A stretch of DNA of 64,000 bases, taken from Acetobacter pomorum (GTDB lineage: Bacteria > Pseudomonadota > Alphaproteobacteria > Acetobacterales > Acetobacteraceae). Position 1 is the first letter of the stretch. Every line of letters begins with the position of its first letter. Shown here piece after piece: positions 46,503 through 55,694 of this stretch. Location: positions 1 to 64,000 of the forward strand of contig NZ_PEBQ01000087.1 in the NCBI RefSeq assembly GCF_002738225.1. The letters run 5' to 3'. The translations under genes and the position numbers were made by a program. Under the pieces are notes generated by a model that made no database searches, had not been told where the DNA came from, and saw only the letters and a program-made list of their open reading frames with translations.

Positions 46503-48440
46503 TTAGCTTGGCTGCGGAACCGGAGCAGGACCGCCACTGCCATTTTCTGGTTTATCCGAAGCTTGCGCATCTGGACCACCAACCTGAGGCACGGAAGACC
46601 GCCGGTTAACCGGACCGCTTTCTTCCTCTTCCTTACGTTCGATAGGCTGCCCACGCATGATCTGACGAATTTCTTCACCGCTCAGGGTTTCGTATTCCAG
46701 CAGAGCTTCTGCCAGCCGGCGCAGTTCATCAATATGATCATGCAGGTAGTTCCGTGCCTGCACATAGGCCTCATCTACAAGCCGGCGAACTTCTTCATCA
46801 ATTTCACGGGCTGTTTCTTCCGAGAAGTTGCGTGAAGCCCCGGCAAAGAAACCACCATTCTGATCATCATCCGCATAGGCAATCATGCCCAGCTTGTCGC
46901 TCATGCCCCACTCGGTCACCATGCTGCGAGCCACACGGGTTGCCATTTTAATGTCACCCATGGCGCCGTTGCAGACGTTATCCTTACCGTAGATAACTTC
47001 TTCCGCAACACGGCCACCCATAGCCACAACAAGATGCGCAAACGCATTTTTCTTGCTCATGGACAGGCGATCATCTTCTGGCAGCCGCATCACCATACCC
47101 AATGCACGGCCACGAGGCACAATGGTTGCCTTATGGATAGGCTCACTTTCCGGAACCAGAACAGCCGTAATGGCATGCCCTGCTTCATGGTAAGCTGTGC
47201 GCCGCTTTTCATCATCACTCATGATGAGGGAGCGACGTTCAACACCCATCAGCACCTTGTCTTTTGCATCTTCAAATTCACGCATGGAAACAGTGCGCCG
47301 ACCCAGACGGGCAGCGGCCAGCGCTGCTTCGTTCACCAGGTTGGCCAGATCAGCACCAGAGAAGCCAGGCGTGCCACGGGCAATAATGCGTGGGTCCACA
47401 TCAGATGCCAAAGGCACCTTGCGCATATGCACCCGCAGAATTTTTTCACGGCCAGACACATCCGGGTTTGGCACCACAACCTGACGGTCAAACCGACCAG
47501 GGCGCAGCAATGCGGGGTCAAGCACATCCGGACGGTTGGTGGCTGCAATCAGGATCACACCTTCATTGCTTTCAAAACCATCCATCTCAACCAGCATCTG
47601 GTTCAGTGTCTGTTCGCGTTCATCATTGCCGCCACCCATGCCAGCACCACGATGGCGCCCTACAGCATCAATTTCGTCAATAAAGATAATGCAGGGGGCT
47701 GCTTTTTTGCCCTGCTCGAACATGTCACGCACACGGGATGCGCCAACACCTACGAACATTTCCACAAAGTCAGAACCAGAGATGGTGAAGAACGGTACAT
47801 TGGCTTCACCCGCAATGGCACGTGCCAGCAAGGTTTTACCCGTTCCCGGCGGCCCAACAAGCAACACCCCCTTGGGGATCTTACCGCCCAGGCGCGTAAA
47901 CTTTTGTGGGTCCTTCAGGAAATCCACAATTTCCTGCAATTCACCCTTGGCTTCATCAATCCCGGCCACATCCTCAAATGTGACGCGGCCATGCTTTTCT
48001 GTCAGCATCTTGGCGCGAGATTTCCCAAAACCCATGGCGCGGCCACCAGCGCCCTGCATCTGCCGCATCATGAACAGCCATGCCGCCACCAACAGGATAA
48101 TGGGCAAGGAATTCAGGAAGTAACGCAGCAGCGGGCTGCCTTCCTGCTCCAGTGGTTTGGCAACAACCTCCACGCCCTTCCCTACCATGCGGGTAACAAG
48201 AGAAGGATCCAGAGGGGCATAGGTTTCAAATGCCGTGCCATCAGTTAACGTGCCGGAAATATTGTGATTTTGCATCACAACAGACCGAACATGCCCTGTA
48301 TCCACATCAGCAATGAAGTCCGAATATGCCAGCTGCTGTGCAGCGTGCTGCGTGCTCCCCGGCTGGAACATGTTTACAAGCAACAGCAGCAGCAGGATAA
48401 TGCTGACCCACAGCGCCAGATTGCGGCCTAAATTGTTCAT
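46503..48440 (-). CDS. ftsH: ATP-dependent zinc metalloprotease FtsH
   Basis: Membrane-anchored AAA+ protease for membrane protein quality control and sigma-32/LpxC-type turnover. 645 aa: transmembrane helix 9-26, periplasmic loop, second helix about 110-125, AAA domain with Walker A GPPGTGKT (196-203) and FIDEIDAVG, the second region of homology [20 protein letters not shown], and the zinc site HEAGH (418-422). The C-terminal tail is Pro/Gly-rich. Downstream of tilS on the same strand. Confidence 0.97.
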   Translation of the reverse strand: MNNLGRNLALWVSIILLLLLLVNMFQPGSTQHAAQQLAYSDFIADVDTGHVRSVVMQNHNISGTLTDGTAFETYAPLDPSLVTRMVGKGVEVVAKPLEQEGSPLLRYFLNSLPIILLVAAWLFMMRQMQGAGGRAMGFGKSRAKMLTEKHGRVTFEDVAGIDEAKGELQEIVDFLKDPQKFTRLGGKIPKGVLLVGPPGTGKTLLARAIAGEANVPFFTISGSDFVEMFVGVGASRVRDMFEQGKKAAPCIIFIDEIDAVGRHRGAGMGGGNDEREQTLNQMLVEMDGFESNEGVILIAATNRPDVLDPALLRPGRFDRQVVVPNPDVSGREKILRVHMRKVPLASDVDPRIIARGTPGFSGADLANLVNEAALAAARLGRRTVSMREFEDAKDKVLMGVERRSLIMSDDEKRRTAYHEAGHAITAVLVPESEPIHKATIVPRGRALGMVMRLPEDDRLSMSKKNAFAHLVVAMGGRVAEEVIYGKDNVCNGAMGDIKMATRVARSMVTEWGMSDKLGMIAYADDDQNGGFFAGASRNFSEETAREIDEEVRRLVDEAYVQARNYLHDHIDELRRLAEALLEYETLSGEEIRQIMRGQPIERKEEEESGPVNRRSSVPQVGGPDAQASDKPENGSGGPAPVPQPS

Positions 48441-48577
48441 CTTGCCCGTATATCCATACCTAGTGCGAGAATGCCGGAATTGTCTTTATCTGACCGGCTG
48501 CCGCAGAAAAAAGCAACCTCTCCCTTTATTAAATGGGAGGCCACCTGCGTATTCCTAGTCTGCGAGCTGCACATATT

Positions 48578-49882
48578 TTAAGAATCTTGTGCAACTGCAC
48601 CATACACGCTGCTGCTGGTTACTGAAACCGCTGGCCGAAAAATGAACGCTGCCGCACATAAGCCCGGTTCATCATCCGCCACCCAATTCAGGTGTGGCAC
48701 AGCCACCCGTCTACCTTTACGCCATAACGCAGGCAGCACAGCACAAAACCGCGCCTGCTGCCCATTGCGAATTTTGCGCGCCAGCCCATACCCAGCACCA
48801 GCAATCATCAGCCCTTCTGTATGAACGGATGCCGGAAGACGCAGCTCAAACCGGTTATCCCATACTATGCCGTTTTCTGCTGCCATAGCAGGTGCCATTG
48901 CGGCTTCCTCCCGCAAAAGCACCCATTGTTGTGCATGCCAAAGCAAGCGGGTTCCAGCCAATGTGGCTTCTGCCCCCATAGTTTTCAAGCGGGACACGGC
49001 AGATTGGGCTGGCGGATACTCTGCCCCACCAATACTGCGCACAAGGGCTGAAAGTACATCAACATTGGGCAATTCTGGCCCAAGCACAGCCCAACCCTCA
49101 GGATACAGTCTAACCTGCCGTGCAAGTTGTATGGCGCGTTCATGCTCCTTTTGCATCCTGAACTGGCCGAACTGCATGCCAAGTTGCCAAAAATGTGCGC
49201 GTTGATCATTTTTTTGCAGCATATACCGCAAACGTACCCGCTCGGCCCGCTGATCCTGATTGGAAGGATCATCCACCCATTCAATATGGGCCTTACGCAA
49301 TGTATTTCGGAGTGCCTGCCGAGAAAACCCAAGCAATGGGCGAATAAGCCGTATATCTGGCCGCACGGTTATCCAACCCATACCAGCCAGCCCTTCTGGC
49401 CCACTTCCGGCATTCTGGCGCATCCAGACCGTTTCTGCCAAGTCATCCGCCTGATGCCCCAGCAAAAGATCCGTGCATCCATATGCCTGACAGGCCGCTA
49501 TAAGGCGCGCATATCGGGCATCTCTGGCTCTGTGGGCAATAGCTGGCCCCTTTTTGAGATCTGTAAGAACCAGCAAACGGGCCGGAATACCCAGCGTTTG
49601 CAAGCGCGCAACTGTTTGATGGGCTTCCTGCCCGGATTCCGGGCGCAGTCCATGATCAACCACCAGAGCCAGCAGATTTTTCCGCCAAAAAGACGCCAGC
49701 CACGCAAGACACAAACTATCTCCGCCGCCAGAAACAGCCAAGGCAATGGAAGGATATTCTGGCTGATCAGGGAAAAACGGCCCCAAACGGGCCATACACT
49801 TTGCAAAGCTAACGGGCGAAACAGGCCGGTCGGAAAAAACATTACGCCCGAAAAAAACAGCGTCAGACATTTTTCCCGACAT
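48578..49882 (-). CDS. tilS: tRNA(Ile)-lysidine synthase
   Basis: Modifies C34 of tRNA-Ile(CAU) to lysidine, enabling AUA decoding. The PP-loop SGGGDS is at residues 51-56 of the 434-aa form from the ATG at 49882, followed by VVDHGLRPES, GHQADDLAETVWMR and GMGWI(T), all typical. An ATG at 49870 would shorten the leader by four residues. It starts 13 bp after cpoB ends. Confidence 0.94.
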   Translation of the reverse strand: MSGKMSDAVFFGRNVFSDRPVSPVSFAKCMARLGPFFPDQPEYPSIALAVSGGGDSLCLAWLASFWRKNLLALVVDHGLRPESGQEAHQTVARLQTLGIPARLLVLTDLKKGPAIAHRARDARYARLIAACQAYGCTDLLLGHQADDLAETVWMRQNAGSGPEGLAGMGWITVRPDIRLIRPLLGFSRQALRNTLRKAHIEWVDDPSNQDQRAERVRLRYMLQKNDQRAHFWQLGMQFGQFRMQKEHERAIQLARQVRLYPEGWAVLGPELPNVDVLSALVRSIGGAEYPPAQSAVSRLKTMGAEATLAGTRLLWHAQQWVLLREEAAMAPAMAAENGIVWDNRFELRLPASVHTEGLMIAGAGYGLARKIRNGQQARFCAVLPALWRKGRRVAVPHLNWVADDEPGLCAAAFIFRPAVSVTSSSVYGAVAQDS

Positions 49883-49895
49883 CCAGCGTCAGCCG

Positions 49896-50633
49896 TTACT
49901 CACAACTGCCGCGTTTGGCATAAACTTCTGCCGCGTGCGCAACGCGGGTAGAGGGAGTAGGAAACTCTGTTTTCAACTTGGAAAGTGCTTCGCACGATGC
50001 CTTTTTATCGCCCAAAGCCAACAGAGAAGCAGAAACACCTAACAGCGCATCTGGGGCACGCCCACTTTTAGGGGCCTGACGGTAAGCATCATAATAGGCC
50101 ACGGCAGATTGACGATACTGCTTTTGCCCCGCCAAGGACTGTGCCAACAAAAACTGTGCATCAACCTTAAAAGCACCTTTGGCATTTTTAAGGGCTGATT
50201 CAGCATCAGACTGCGCCTCAGCATAATCTTTCTTTTGCAAAGCCGCCTTCCCGCTGGCAAGCAACCCATCTGGTGTTGTGGGTTTTGCGGCTTCCTTGGG
50301 TGTTGCATCGGCGGCGGCAGCCCCGGTAGAAGCACCCGCAGCACCAGCATTGGCCTGCGCTGCAAACTGGTTATCTGCTATCTGTTTGGAAAGAGCCGCA
50401 GTCTTCTGCTGCAATTCATTGGTCAGCTGGTCAATTTCACCACGCATATCGCGTTGCTGCTGCTCCAACGTGCTGACACGGTCCAGCAATTGGGCAATCA
50501 GATCATTCGTGCCTGAATTTGCAGTATCCCGCGCCCATGCAGTTGGCACACACACGCTGCCCATTGCGGTTGCCATTGCCAACGCCACAAACCCGGTGCG
50601 GGCATGCCGCGATGCTTTGAAGCAGACTTTCAT
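49896..50633 (-). CDS. cpoB: Tol-Pal coordinator CpoB (YbgF)
   Basis: Periplasmic protein linking Tol-Pal activity to peptidoglycan synthesis. 245 aa from the ATG at 50633, preceded by GGAAGG; an N-terminal signal peptide ends near VCVPTAWARD. A coiled-coil trimerisation stretch (DLIAQLLDRVSTLEQQQRDM, then the heptad-like LTNELQQKTAALSKQI) precedes tetratricopeptide-type helices to the C terminus. It follows pal, from which it is separated by an intrinsic terminator. Confidence 0.9.
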   Translation of the reverse strand: MKVCFKASRHARTGFVALAMATAMGSVCVPTAWARDTANSGTNDLIAQLLDRVSTLEQQQRDMRGEIDQLTNELQQKTAALSKQIADNQFAAQANAGAAGASTGAAAADATPKEAAKPTTPDGLLASGKAALQKKDYAEAQSDAESALKNAKGAFKVDAQFLLAQSLAGQKQYRQSAVAYYDAYRQAPKSGRAPDALLGVSASLLALGDKKASCEALSKLKTEFPTPSTRVAHAAEVYAKRGSCE

Positions 50634-50710
50634 CAGGTTCTTACCCTTCCACAACATATAGGCGGAAACATCATACCACTTTTTCTGCAAGACAAGTGCT
50701 TACAATACAA

Positions 50711-50740
50711 AACAGGCCGGGCGTTAACACCCGGCCTGTT
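50711..50740 (-). terminator. Strong hairpin terminator between pal and cpoB
   Basis: An 11-bp perfect GC-rich stem (50711-50721 with 50730-50740) with an 8-nt loop, followed on the minus strand by TTTTGTATT. It should end most pal transcripts and reduce cpoB expression. Confidence 0.75.
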
Positions 50741-50774
50741 TCTGCTCTGTCAGTTTTCAGAAAAATCTGAAATC

Positions 50775-51257
50775 TTATTTCACAGAGGTAATGGCGTTAC
50801 GGTTCTGTGCCCATGCATCTTCATCATCACCCAGAGCGGTCGGACGATCCTTACCGTAGGAGATGGTGGAAATGCGGGAAGAAGCTACACCCTTAGCAAC
50901 CAAGTAGTCACGTGCAGCATTGGCACGACGCTGACCCAGAGCAATGTTGTATTCTTCAGTGCCACGGTCATCGCAGTTACCGGCAACTTCAACGTTAACC
51001 TGCGGATATTTTGCCAGCCAGTCAGCCTGTTTCTGCAGGGTTTCCTTGGCGTCATCACGCAGGCCGCTTTTGTTCAGATCGTAGAAAACGCGGTCACCCA
51101 CGTTTGCAACCAGATCAGCTTCACTGCCGGGAACGGGGCCGCTGATGGTAGGCTGCGTGGAAGCAGCACCGTTAGAGGCACCAGTGTTTGCATTATCGTG
51201 TGCGCAGGCTGACAGCAGGGCAACCATACCAAGCGCGGCAACAACTTTTAGTCTCAT
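50775..51257 (-). CDS. pal: Peptidoglycan-associated lipoprotein Pal
   Basis: Outer-membrane lipoprotein that anchors the Tol machine to peptidoglycan. 160 aa: signal with lipobox LLSAC (lipidated Cys18), a Ser/Thr/Asn-rich linker, and the OmpA-like peptidoglycan domain with DDRGTEEYN, LGQRRANAARDYL, ISYGKDRP and the C-terminal AWAQNRNA. Compared with E. coli Pal, the Gly-His before the DDRG motif reads Gly-Asn. It lies between tolB upstream and cpoB downstream, each separated by a terminator. Confidence 0.93.
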   Translation of the reverse strand: MRLKVVAALGMVALLSACAHDNANTGASNGAASTQPTISGPVPGSEADLVANVGDRVFYDLNKSGLRDDAKETLQKQADWLAKYPQVNVEVAGNCDDRGTEEYNIALGQRRANAARDYLVAKGVASSRISTISYGKDRPTALGDDEDAWAQNRNAITSVK

Positions 51258-51580
51258 GTGTCGGATCCTGAGAATTAGCCCCTTGCGGAACTATTCGGAG
51301 AAAAGAGTTCTAACCTTGTATCCCCGCGTCTTCTTCTGCTCCTCTCCGAACCCTTCGAAGAGCCGACGAATTTTGGAGACCAACTTGCCCTAAGCCATAG
51401 CTTATTCTGTGGGTCAAGTTGCATCTCTGAATCTCATACCAGCTATACACCCAGTGAGACGAAAAAGACACACTTCCGTTTATGAGCCTTATATGCCTTT
51501 ATTGCGGCTAAATTATGAACAGCAAAAACCCCACATCACTTTTTTGTGATGTGGGGTTTTTGCTGATAAATCGTCAGCCT
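51258..51580. other. 323-bp intergenic region between tolB and pal
   Basis: No coding frame is supported. The tolB-proximal part holds the bidirectional terminator at 51524-51561. The remainder must hold the pal promoter and leader, because the terminator should separate pal from the tol transcript. No promoter could be assigned with confidence. Confidence 0.5.
51524..51561. terminator. Strong bidirectional terminator after tolB
   Basis: A 16-bp perfect stem (51524-51539 with 51546-51561) with a 6-T loop; A and T runs form the base of the stem on both sides, so it can stop transcription in either direction. It lies 20 bp beyond the tolB stop. Confidence 0.85.
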
Positions 51581-52945
51581 TTAGCCATTCAATGGGGACC
51601 ACGCCGGATCAGACGCCTCTTCTGGTGTAGGCAATATGCGGTCATTAAAACCGGTAATATCCACCATTCCGATGGTAGAATTAAAGCCCGCGCCCCCGGC
51701 ACCTGCGCGACTTTGGCGACAATATGCCAACACGCGCCCGTTAGGACAGAAGCTGGGGCTTTCCACCGTAAAGCCCTGCGTCATGATTCGCTCACCAGTG
51801 CCATCTGGCGCCATCACACCCAGGGAGAACATGCCCCCAGCAATACGAGTAAAGGCAATCAGATCCCCACGAGGAGACCAGACCGGAGACCCATACGTGC
51901 CCTGACCGTAAGAAATGCGGCGCGCACCACCACCAGAAGCTGGCATGATGTAAATTTGCGGGCTGCCACCACGATCCGAGTTAAAGACAATCTGCGATCC
52001 ATCCGGGCTGAAGCACGGGCTGGTATCAATGGCACCGGAAGACGTGATCTGGCGGCGTGAACCGGATGCCAGATCTACAATATACAGGTCAGACCCACCA
52101 TTGCGCGTCACTGACAATGCAACAGAACGCCCATCTGGAGAAAAGCGCGGTGCAAAGGAAATACCTTCAAACTCACCCAATATCTGCTGGCGGCCACTGG
52201 TCAGATCAAACAGATAAACCCGCGGGCGGTTGTTGGCGTAAGACATAAACGCAATCTGATCCTTCACCGGGCTAAAGCGCGGTGTCAGGGTCAACCACTT
52301 GCCTGTTGTCAGCATACGTGCATTTGCACCATCCTGATCCATAACAGCCAGACGCGTACGCTGGTGCCCACGTGGGCCAGACCGCGAGATAAAGGCAATA
52401 CGGGTATCAAAATACCCTTTTTCACCCAGCATCCGCTGATAAATCACATCGCCTACAATGTGGGCAATGCGCCGCCAGTTAGCTGCAGAAGTTGTGTACG
52501 CCGTGCCCTGAATCTGCTGGCGGCTCAGCACATCCCACAGGCGCATTTCCACCCGGACGGAAGATCCACCTCCAGAAACAGAACCCGTAACCTGCGCATG
52601 TGCACCCATGCTTTTGGAGGTTGCCAGATCTGGCGTACCAGATGTGGTAGTGCCGGGCATAACCTTGAACAAGCCTGTATTGTTCAGGTCATTTGTCAGC
52701 ACTTCGGCAATTTTCTCACCCAATCCACCGCCAAAATTGGGAATGATGATGGGGATAGGTGCCGTGCGGGCTTGGTCAACCGTAATTTCAGCTTCTGGGG
52801 CACTGGCAGCCGCAAATGCACCAACAGGCATGGCCATAATACCGCCAGCAGCCACACTGGCCCCCAGCAGGCTACGCCGACGCAGCGCGCCAGCCAGCAC
52901 ATCGGCTTCCTGATCGGAAATAAGAGGGCGGGTACTCATTACCAT
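51581..52945 (-). CDS. tolB: Tol-Pal system beta-propeller protein TolB
   Basis: Periplasmic adaptor between TolA and Pal. 454 aa with GGGAGG upstream of the ATG at 52945. The leader is atypical: a long polar start, then RRRSLLGASVAAGG and AFAAASA, a twin-arginine-like signal instead of a simple Sec signal. The mature part has the N-terminal D1 domain (IPIIIPNFGGG) and WD-like propeller blades with repeated SPDG elements (FSPDGRSVAL, FSPDGSQIVF). Confidence 0.94.
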   Translation of the reverse strand: MVMSTRPLISDQEADVLAGALRRRSLLGASVAAGGIMAMPVGAFAAASAPEAEITVDQARTAPIPIIIPNFGGGLGEKIAEVLTNDLNNTGLFKVMPGTTTSGTPDLATSKSMGAHAQVTGSVSGGGSSVRVEMRLWDVLSRQQIQGTAYTTSAANWRRIAHIVGDVIYQRMLGEKGYFDTRIAFISRSGPRGHQRTRLAVMDQDGANARMLTTGKWLTLTPRFSPVKDQIAFMSYANNRPRVYLFDLTSGRQQILGEFEGISFAPRFSPDGRSVALSVTRNGGSDLYIVDLASGSRRQITSSGAIDTSPCFSPDGSQIVFNSDRGGSPQIYIMPASGGGARRISYGQGTYGSPVWSPRGDLIAFTRIAGGMFSLGVMAPDGTGERIMTQGFTVESPSFCPNGRVLAYCRQSRAGAGGAGFNSTIGMVDITGFNDRILPTPEEASDPAWSPLNG

Positions 52946-52968
52946 GTGTTTTCCTCCCTAAGGCCTGC

Positions 52969-53976
52969 TCAAGGCCTGAATACAAACTTCAGTTGCCGTG
53001 GCTGCCCCAGCAGTTCCTTGGGAATTGGCAGCTTGGCACATGTTGGACTTAGAACAGCGGCCCGGGCTCTTTCAGCCAGCGCACGATACGAAGAATCCGC
53101 ATTCATACGGGCCTGTGTTTCTGGCGCAAACTGCACAATGCGGGCTTCGCCCGTTCCATCTACCGTAACCACCAAATGCGCCACAAAACTGGCATAATCC
53201 TTGGCGGCTGTATCTTCTGTGTAGCAGCGCCTTACCGCCGCCCCGATAGCTTTCTGCTGGCCGGCACTCAGGCTGCCCGTAATGTTACTGCCAACGGGGG
53301 AGCCACCCCCCTTGGGCGCACCACCAGCAACAGGGTTGGCACGTGCCTTGGGCGCATGCGTCTGCTTCTGATCCGCCCGGAACGTATCCAGCGTTTCCAG
53401 CAAAGAATGGGAATCTGCCTGGCTCTTCTTCGCCTTGTTCGGCTGCGTGATATGAGACGGAATTGCCGCATCGGGCAGCGTATCTGTTGGCTGCGTAATG
53501 GGCGATGGCGGGGCCACACTATTCGTCGGCTGCACCGGAGAAGGTGGAGACGGCGGTGTTTTCACAACTTCAGGAGATGGCTCTTCCGCCTTAGGGGGCA
53601 GAGGCACATCTGGCAGCTTTTCAGATTCCGGCACAGGTGGCGGCGGAACAGGCTGTGGCGGCGGAGGTGGCGGTGGGGCCTCCTCATTCGGCACATCCTT
53701 TGGCGGCTCTGGCGTAGGTGGCGCTTCTTTTTCCTCCGGCGCAGGCGGTTTGGGTTCAGCCGCAGCGGTTTCTGCCTTGGCCGCAGGACCGCCCTCTTCA
53801 GCATCCGACTGCTCGAACTGCATTTCAATCGTTGGCTGTGGGGGCTCTTCCGGCGGCTTAGGCGGCGGAAGAGTGATTAGCAGTGCCAGCAGAAGCGCGA
53901 CATGCGCGCCCCCTGACAGATAAAGCGATCGCCGGAGTATAATCTGATCAGACCGGCGTGGCCTTGCCATGGGCAT
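52969..53976 (-). CDS. tolA: TolA-like energy-transducing protein
   Basis: Inner-membrane protein that couples the proton motive force (via TolQR) to TolB-Pal. 335 aa from the ATG at 53976, with GGAGAGG 8 nt upstream. One membrane helix (about 16-36), a long Pro/Glu/Lys-rich region (about 38-180), and a C-terminal TonB/TolA-type domain (YASFVAHLVVTVDGTGEARI, about 265-335). Located between tolR and tolB. Confidence 0.9.
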   Translation of the reverse strand: MPMARPRRSDQIILRRSLYLSGGAHVALLLALLITLPPPKPPEEPPQPTIEMQFEQSDAEEGGPAAKAETAAAEPKPPAPEEKEAPPTPEPPKDVPNEEAPPPPPPPQPVPPPPVPESEKLPDVPLPPKAEEPSPEVVKTPPSPPSPVQPTNSVAPPSPITQPTDTLPDAAIPSHITQPNKAKKSQADSHSLLETLDTFRADQKQTHAPKARANPVAGGAPKGGGSPVGSNITGSLSAGQQKAIGAAVRRCYTEDTAAKDYASFVAHLVVTVDGTGEARIVQFAPETQARMNADSSYRALAERARAAVLSPTCAKLPIPKELLGQPRQLKFVFRP

Positions 53977-54006
53977 TGTTCGTACCTCTCCACCCTATCG
54001 GATGGC

Positions 54007-54438
54007 TTAATGCCCAGCGCTGGCAGGTTGCTGCGCCAGCAGAGCCACATGCGTAAAGCCGCCTTCCGTAATCTGCCCCATAACCTGCATGACCTGCCCG
54101 TAATCAATATGGGCATCCCCACGTACAAAAATACGGTGGGAAGGATCATTGTTGGAAGCAGCCTTCAGCTGGGCCACAAGCTGATCTGCCGTAACGGAGT
54201 TATCCCCCAGATACAGCGTACCATCAGACTTGATGGAAACGGTAATAGGCTTGCTGTCTGAATTAACCGGACGCGCATCTGTTTTGGGCAAATCAACATT
54301 TACACCGCTGGTCATCATTGGAGATGTCACCATAAAGATGATCAGCAGCACCAACATCACGTCCACCATAGGAGTGACGTTGATTTCGGCCATCGGACGC
54401 CTGCGGCGGCGTCCGCTTCCTCCCGATGGCATTGCCAT
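54007..54438 (-). CDS. tolR: TolR protein (ExbD/TolR family)
   Basis: 143 aa inner-membrane subunit of the Tol motor. The basic N terminus (GGSGRRRRRPMAEINVTP) precedes a single helix (MVDVMLVLLIIFMVTSP), whose Asp is the proton-conducting residue of the family. The periplasmic C-terminal domain includes LYLGDNSVTADQLV. It starts three bases after the tolQ stop. Confidence 0.95.
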   Translation of the reverse strand: MAMPSGGSGRRRRRPMAEINVTPMVDVMLVLLIIFMVTSPMMTSGVNVDLPKTDARPVNSDSKPITVSIKSDGTLYLGDNSVTADQLVAQLKAASNNDPSHRIFVRGDAHIDYGQVMQVMGQITEGGFTHVALLAQQPASAGH

Positions 54439-54441
54439 ATC

Positions 54442-55161
54442 TCAGGTCCTCTCTTCGGACTGGCGAGAAAGAATGGCAGCAAACTCCGTGCCAAAACCTT
54501 CCAGACGATCCTGAAAAAGATCCATGCTGTTGCTGATAACGTTATAAGCTACATAAGCCGGAATAGCCGTTATCAGGCCAATGGCCGTTGCAAACAGGGC
54601 TTCGGAAATACCAGGTGCCACCACGCTCAGATTGGTATTGTGTTCAGCCGCAATGGAGCTGAAGGAGTGCATGATGCCCCACACCGTGCCAAACAGCCCG
54701 ACAAACGGTGCAACAGGCGCAACAGTTGCCAGAAAAATCACCCAACGGCGCAGGCGATCCATTTCCCGCGTGATGGTAATACCAATGGCACGGTCAACAC
54801 GTTCCTTAACGCCCCCCCGCACTAGATCCACACCAGGAATACGGGCTGAACGCCGCCATTCCCCCATGGCTGCACCAAATACGGCAGACATCGGGTTGGT
54901 GGGCTTGGCACCATCGCTTTCATACAGATCATCAAGGCTGCCGCCAGACCAGAAACGATCTTCAAACCCTGTGGCTTCACGATTGATGCGACGCAACGTA
55001 ATGAACTTGTCCAGAATAATTGCCCAGACCATGACACTGCACACCAGCAGCCCAAGCATGACAATTTTAACGACAAGCGAGGCGTGCATGAACAACGCCC
55101 ATACTGACAAATCTCCCGCCGCACTTACGCCGAGATTTGCCGCATCAACCGCACGATCCAA
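54442..55161 (-). CDS. tolQ: TolQ protein (MotA/TolQ/ExbB proton channel)
   Basis: Inner-membrane stator of the Tol system. The start is placed at TTG 55161 because AGGAGG lies 5 bases upstream, giving 239 aa; a GTG at 55182 has no comparable site. Three membrane helices: about 26-46, 130-150 and 165-190, with the conserved VAPFVGLFGTVWGIM and ATAIGLITAIPAYVAYN motifs. It follows ybgC with a 98-bp gap and precedes tolR. Confidence 0.93.
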   Translation of the reverse strand: MDRAVDAANLGVSAAGDLSVWALFMHASLVVKIVMLGLLVCSVMVWAIILDKFITLRRINREATGFEDRFWSGGSLDDLYESDGAKPTNPMSAVFGAAMGEWRRSARIPGVDLVRGGVKERVDRAIGITITREMDRLRRWVIFLATVAPVAPFVGLFGTVWGIMHSFSSIAAEHNTNLSVVAPGISEALFATAIGLITAIPAYVAYNVISNSMDLFQDRLEGFGTEFAAILSRQSEERT

Positions 55162-55280
55162 TAATGCCTCCTGCCTCTGCACCCATTCCGGGCGATCTGT
55201 CTCCGACTCGGTCGAGACACATGCTTTGCCCGACGCTCCTGCTTCTTACTTGGTTCCTCAAAAAAGCAGAAGAGGCGCAT

Positions 55281-55694
55281 TCATCCCTTTGGTGCCAATT
55301 TTTGCAACAGATCACGCCATAACGGCGGAAATCGGGCAGGACGCCCATCTGATACCTTCACACAGGCCAGACCAACTTCAACCTGTGCGCATACATCATC
55401 ACCGCGCGTGCAAAGCTGATCCAGTCGGCAGCTTGCGGCTTTTAGGTCAATCAAGCGGGTGGTAACTGTTACAATGTCATCCAGCTTCAGGGGCATTTTG
55501 TAAGCAAGGTGGGCGTCATGCACCACAAAAACCAGCCCATATTCTTCCTGCAAACGTGATGCCGGCATACCTAGGCTACGAATCGCCTCGGTACGCGCGC
55601 GTTCCGCAAAAGCCAGATACCGTGCATGGTACACAATGCCGCCAGCATCCGTATCTTCATAATAGATTCTGAAATCTATGGAGTGGGTGGTCAT
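55281..55694 (-). CDS. ybgC: Acyl-CoA thioesterase YbgC (tol-pal associated)
   Basis: Hot-dog-fold thioesterase of 137 aa. The active-site motif [17 protein letters not shown] contains the catalytic Asp16 and His23. It is the usual first gene of the tol cluster. Its ATG overlaps the ruvB stop by four bases, so it is translationally coupled to ruvB. Confidence 0.93.
   Translation of the reverse strand: MTTHSIDFRIYYEDTDAGGIVYHARYLAFAERARTEAIRSLGMPASRLQEEYGLVFVVHDAHLAYKMPLKLDDIVTVTTRLIDLKAASCRLDQLCTRGDDVCAQVEVGLACVKVSDGRPARFPPLWRDLLQKLAPKG

Noticed and set aside
47034..48248. 404-residue plus-strand frame antisense to ftsH
   Set aside because: FtsH is unmistakable on the minus strand; the antisense product is His-rich with no recognisable fold.
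49127..49951. 274-residue plus-strand frame antisense to tilS
   Set aside because: TilS with its SGGGDS loop is on the minus strand; no domain in the antisense product.
53176..53880. Arg/Trp-rich 234-residue frame antisense to tolA
   Set aside because: Mirror of the Pro/Glu-rich TolA repeat; composition explains the open frame.
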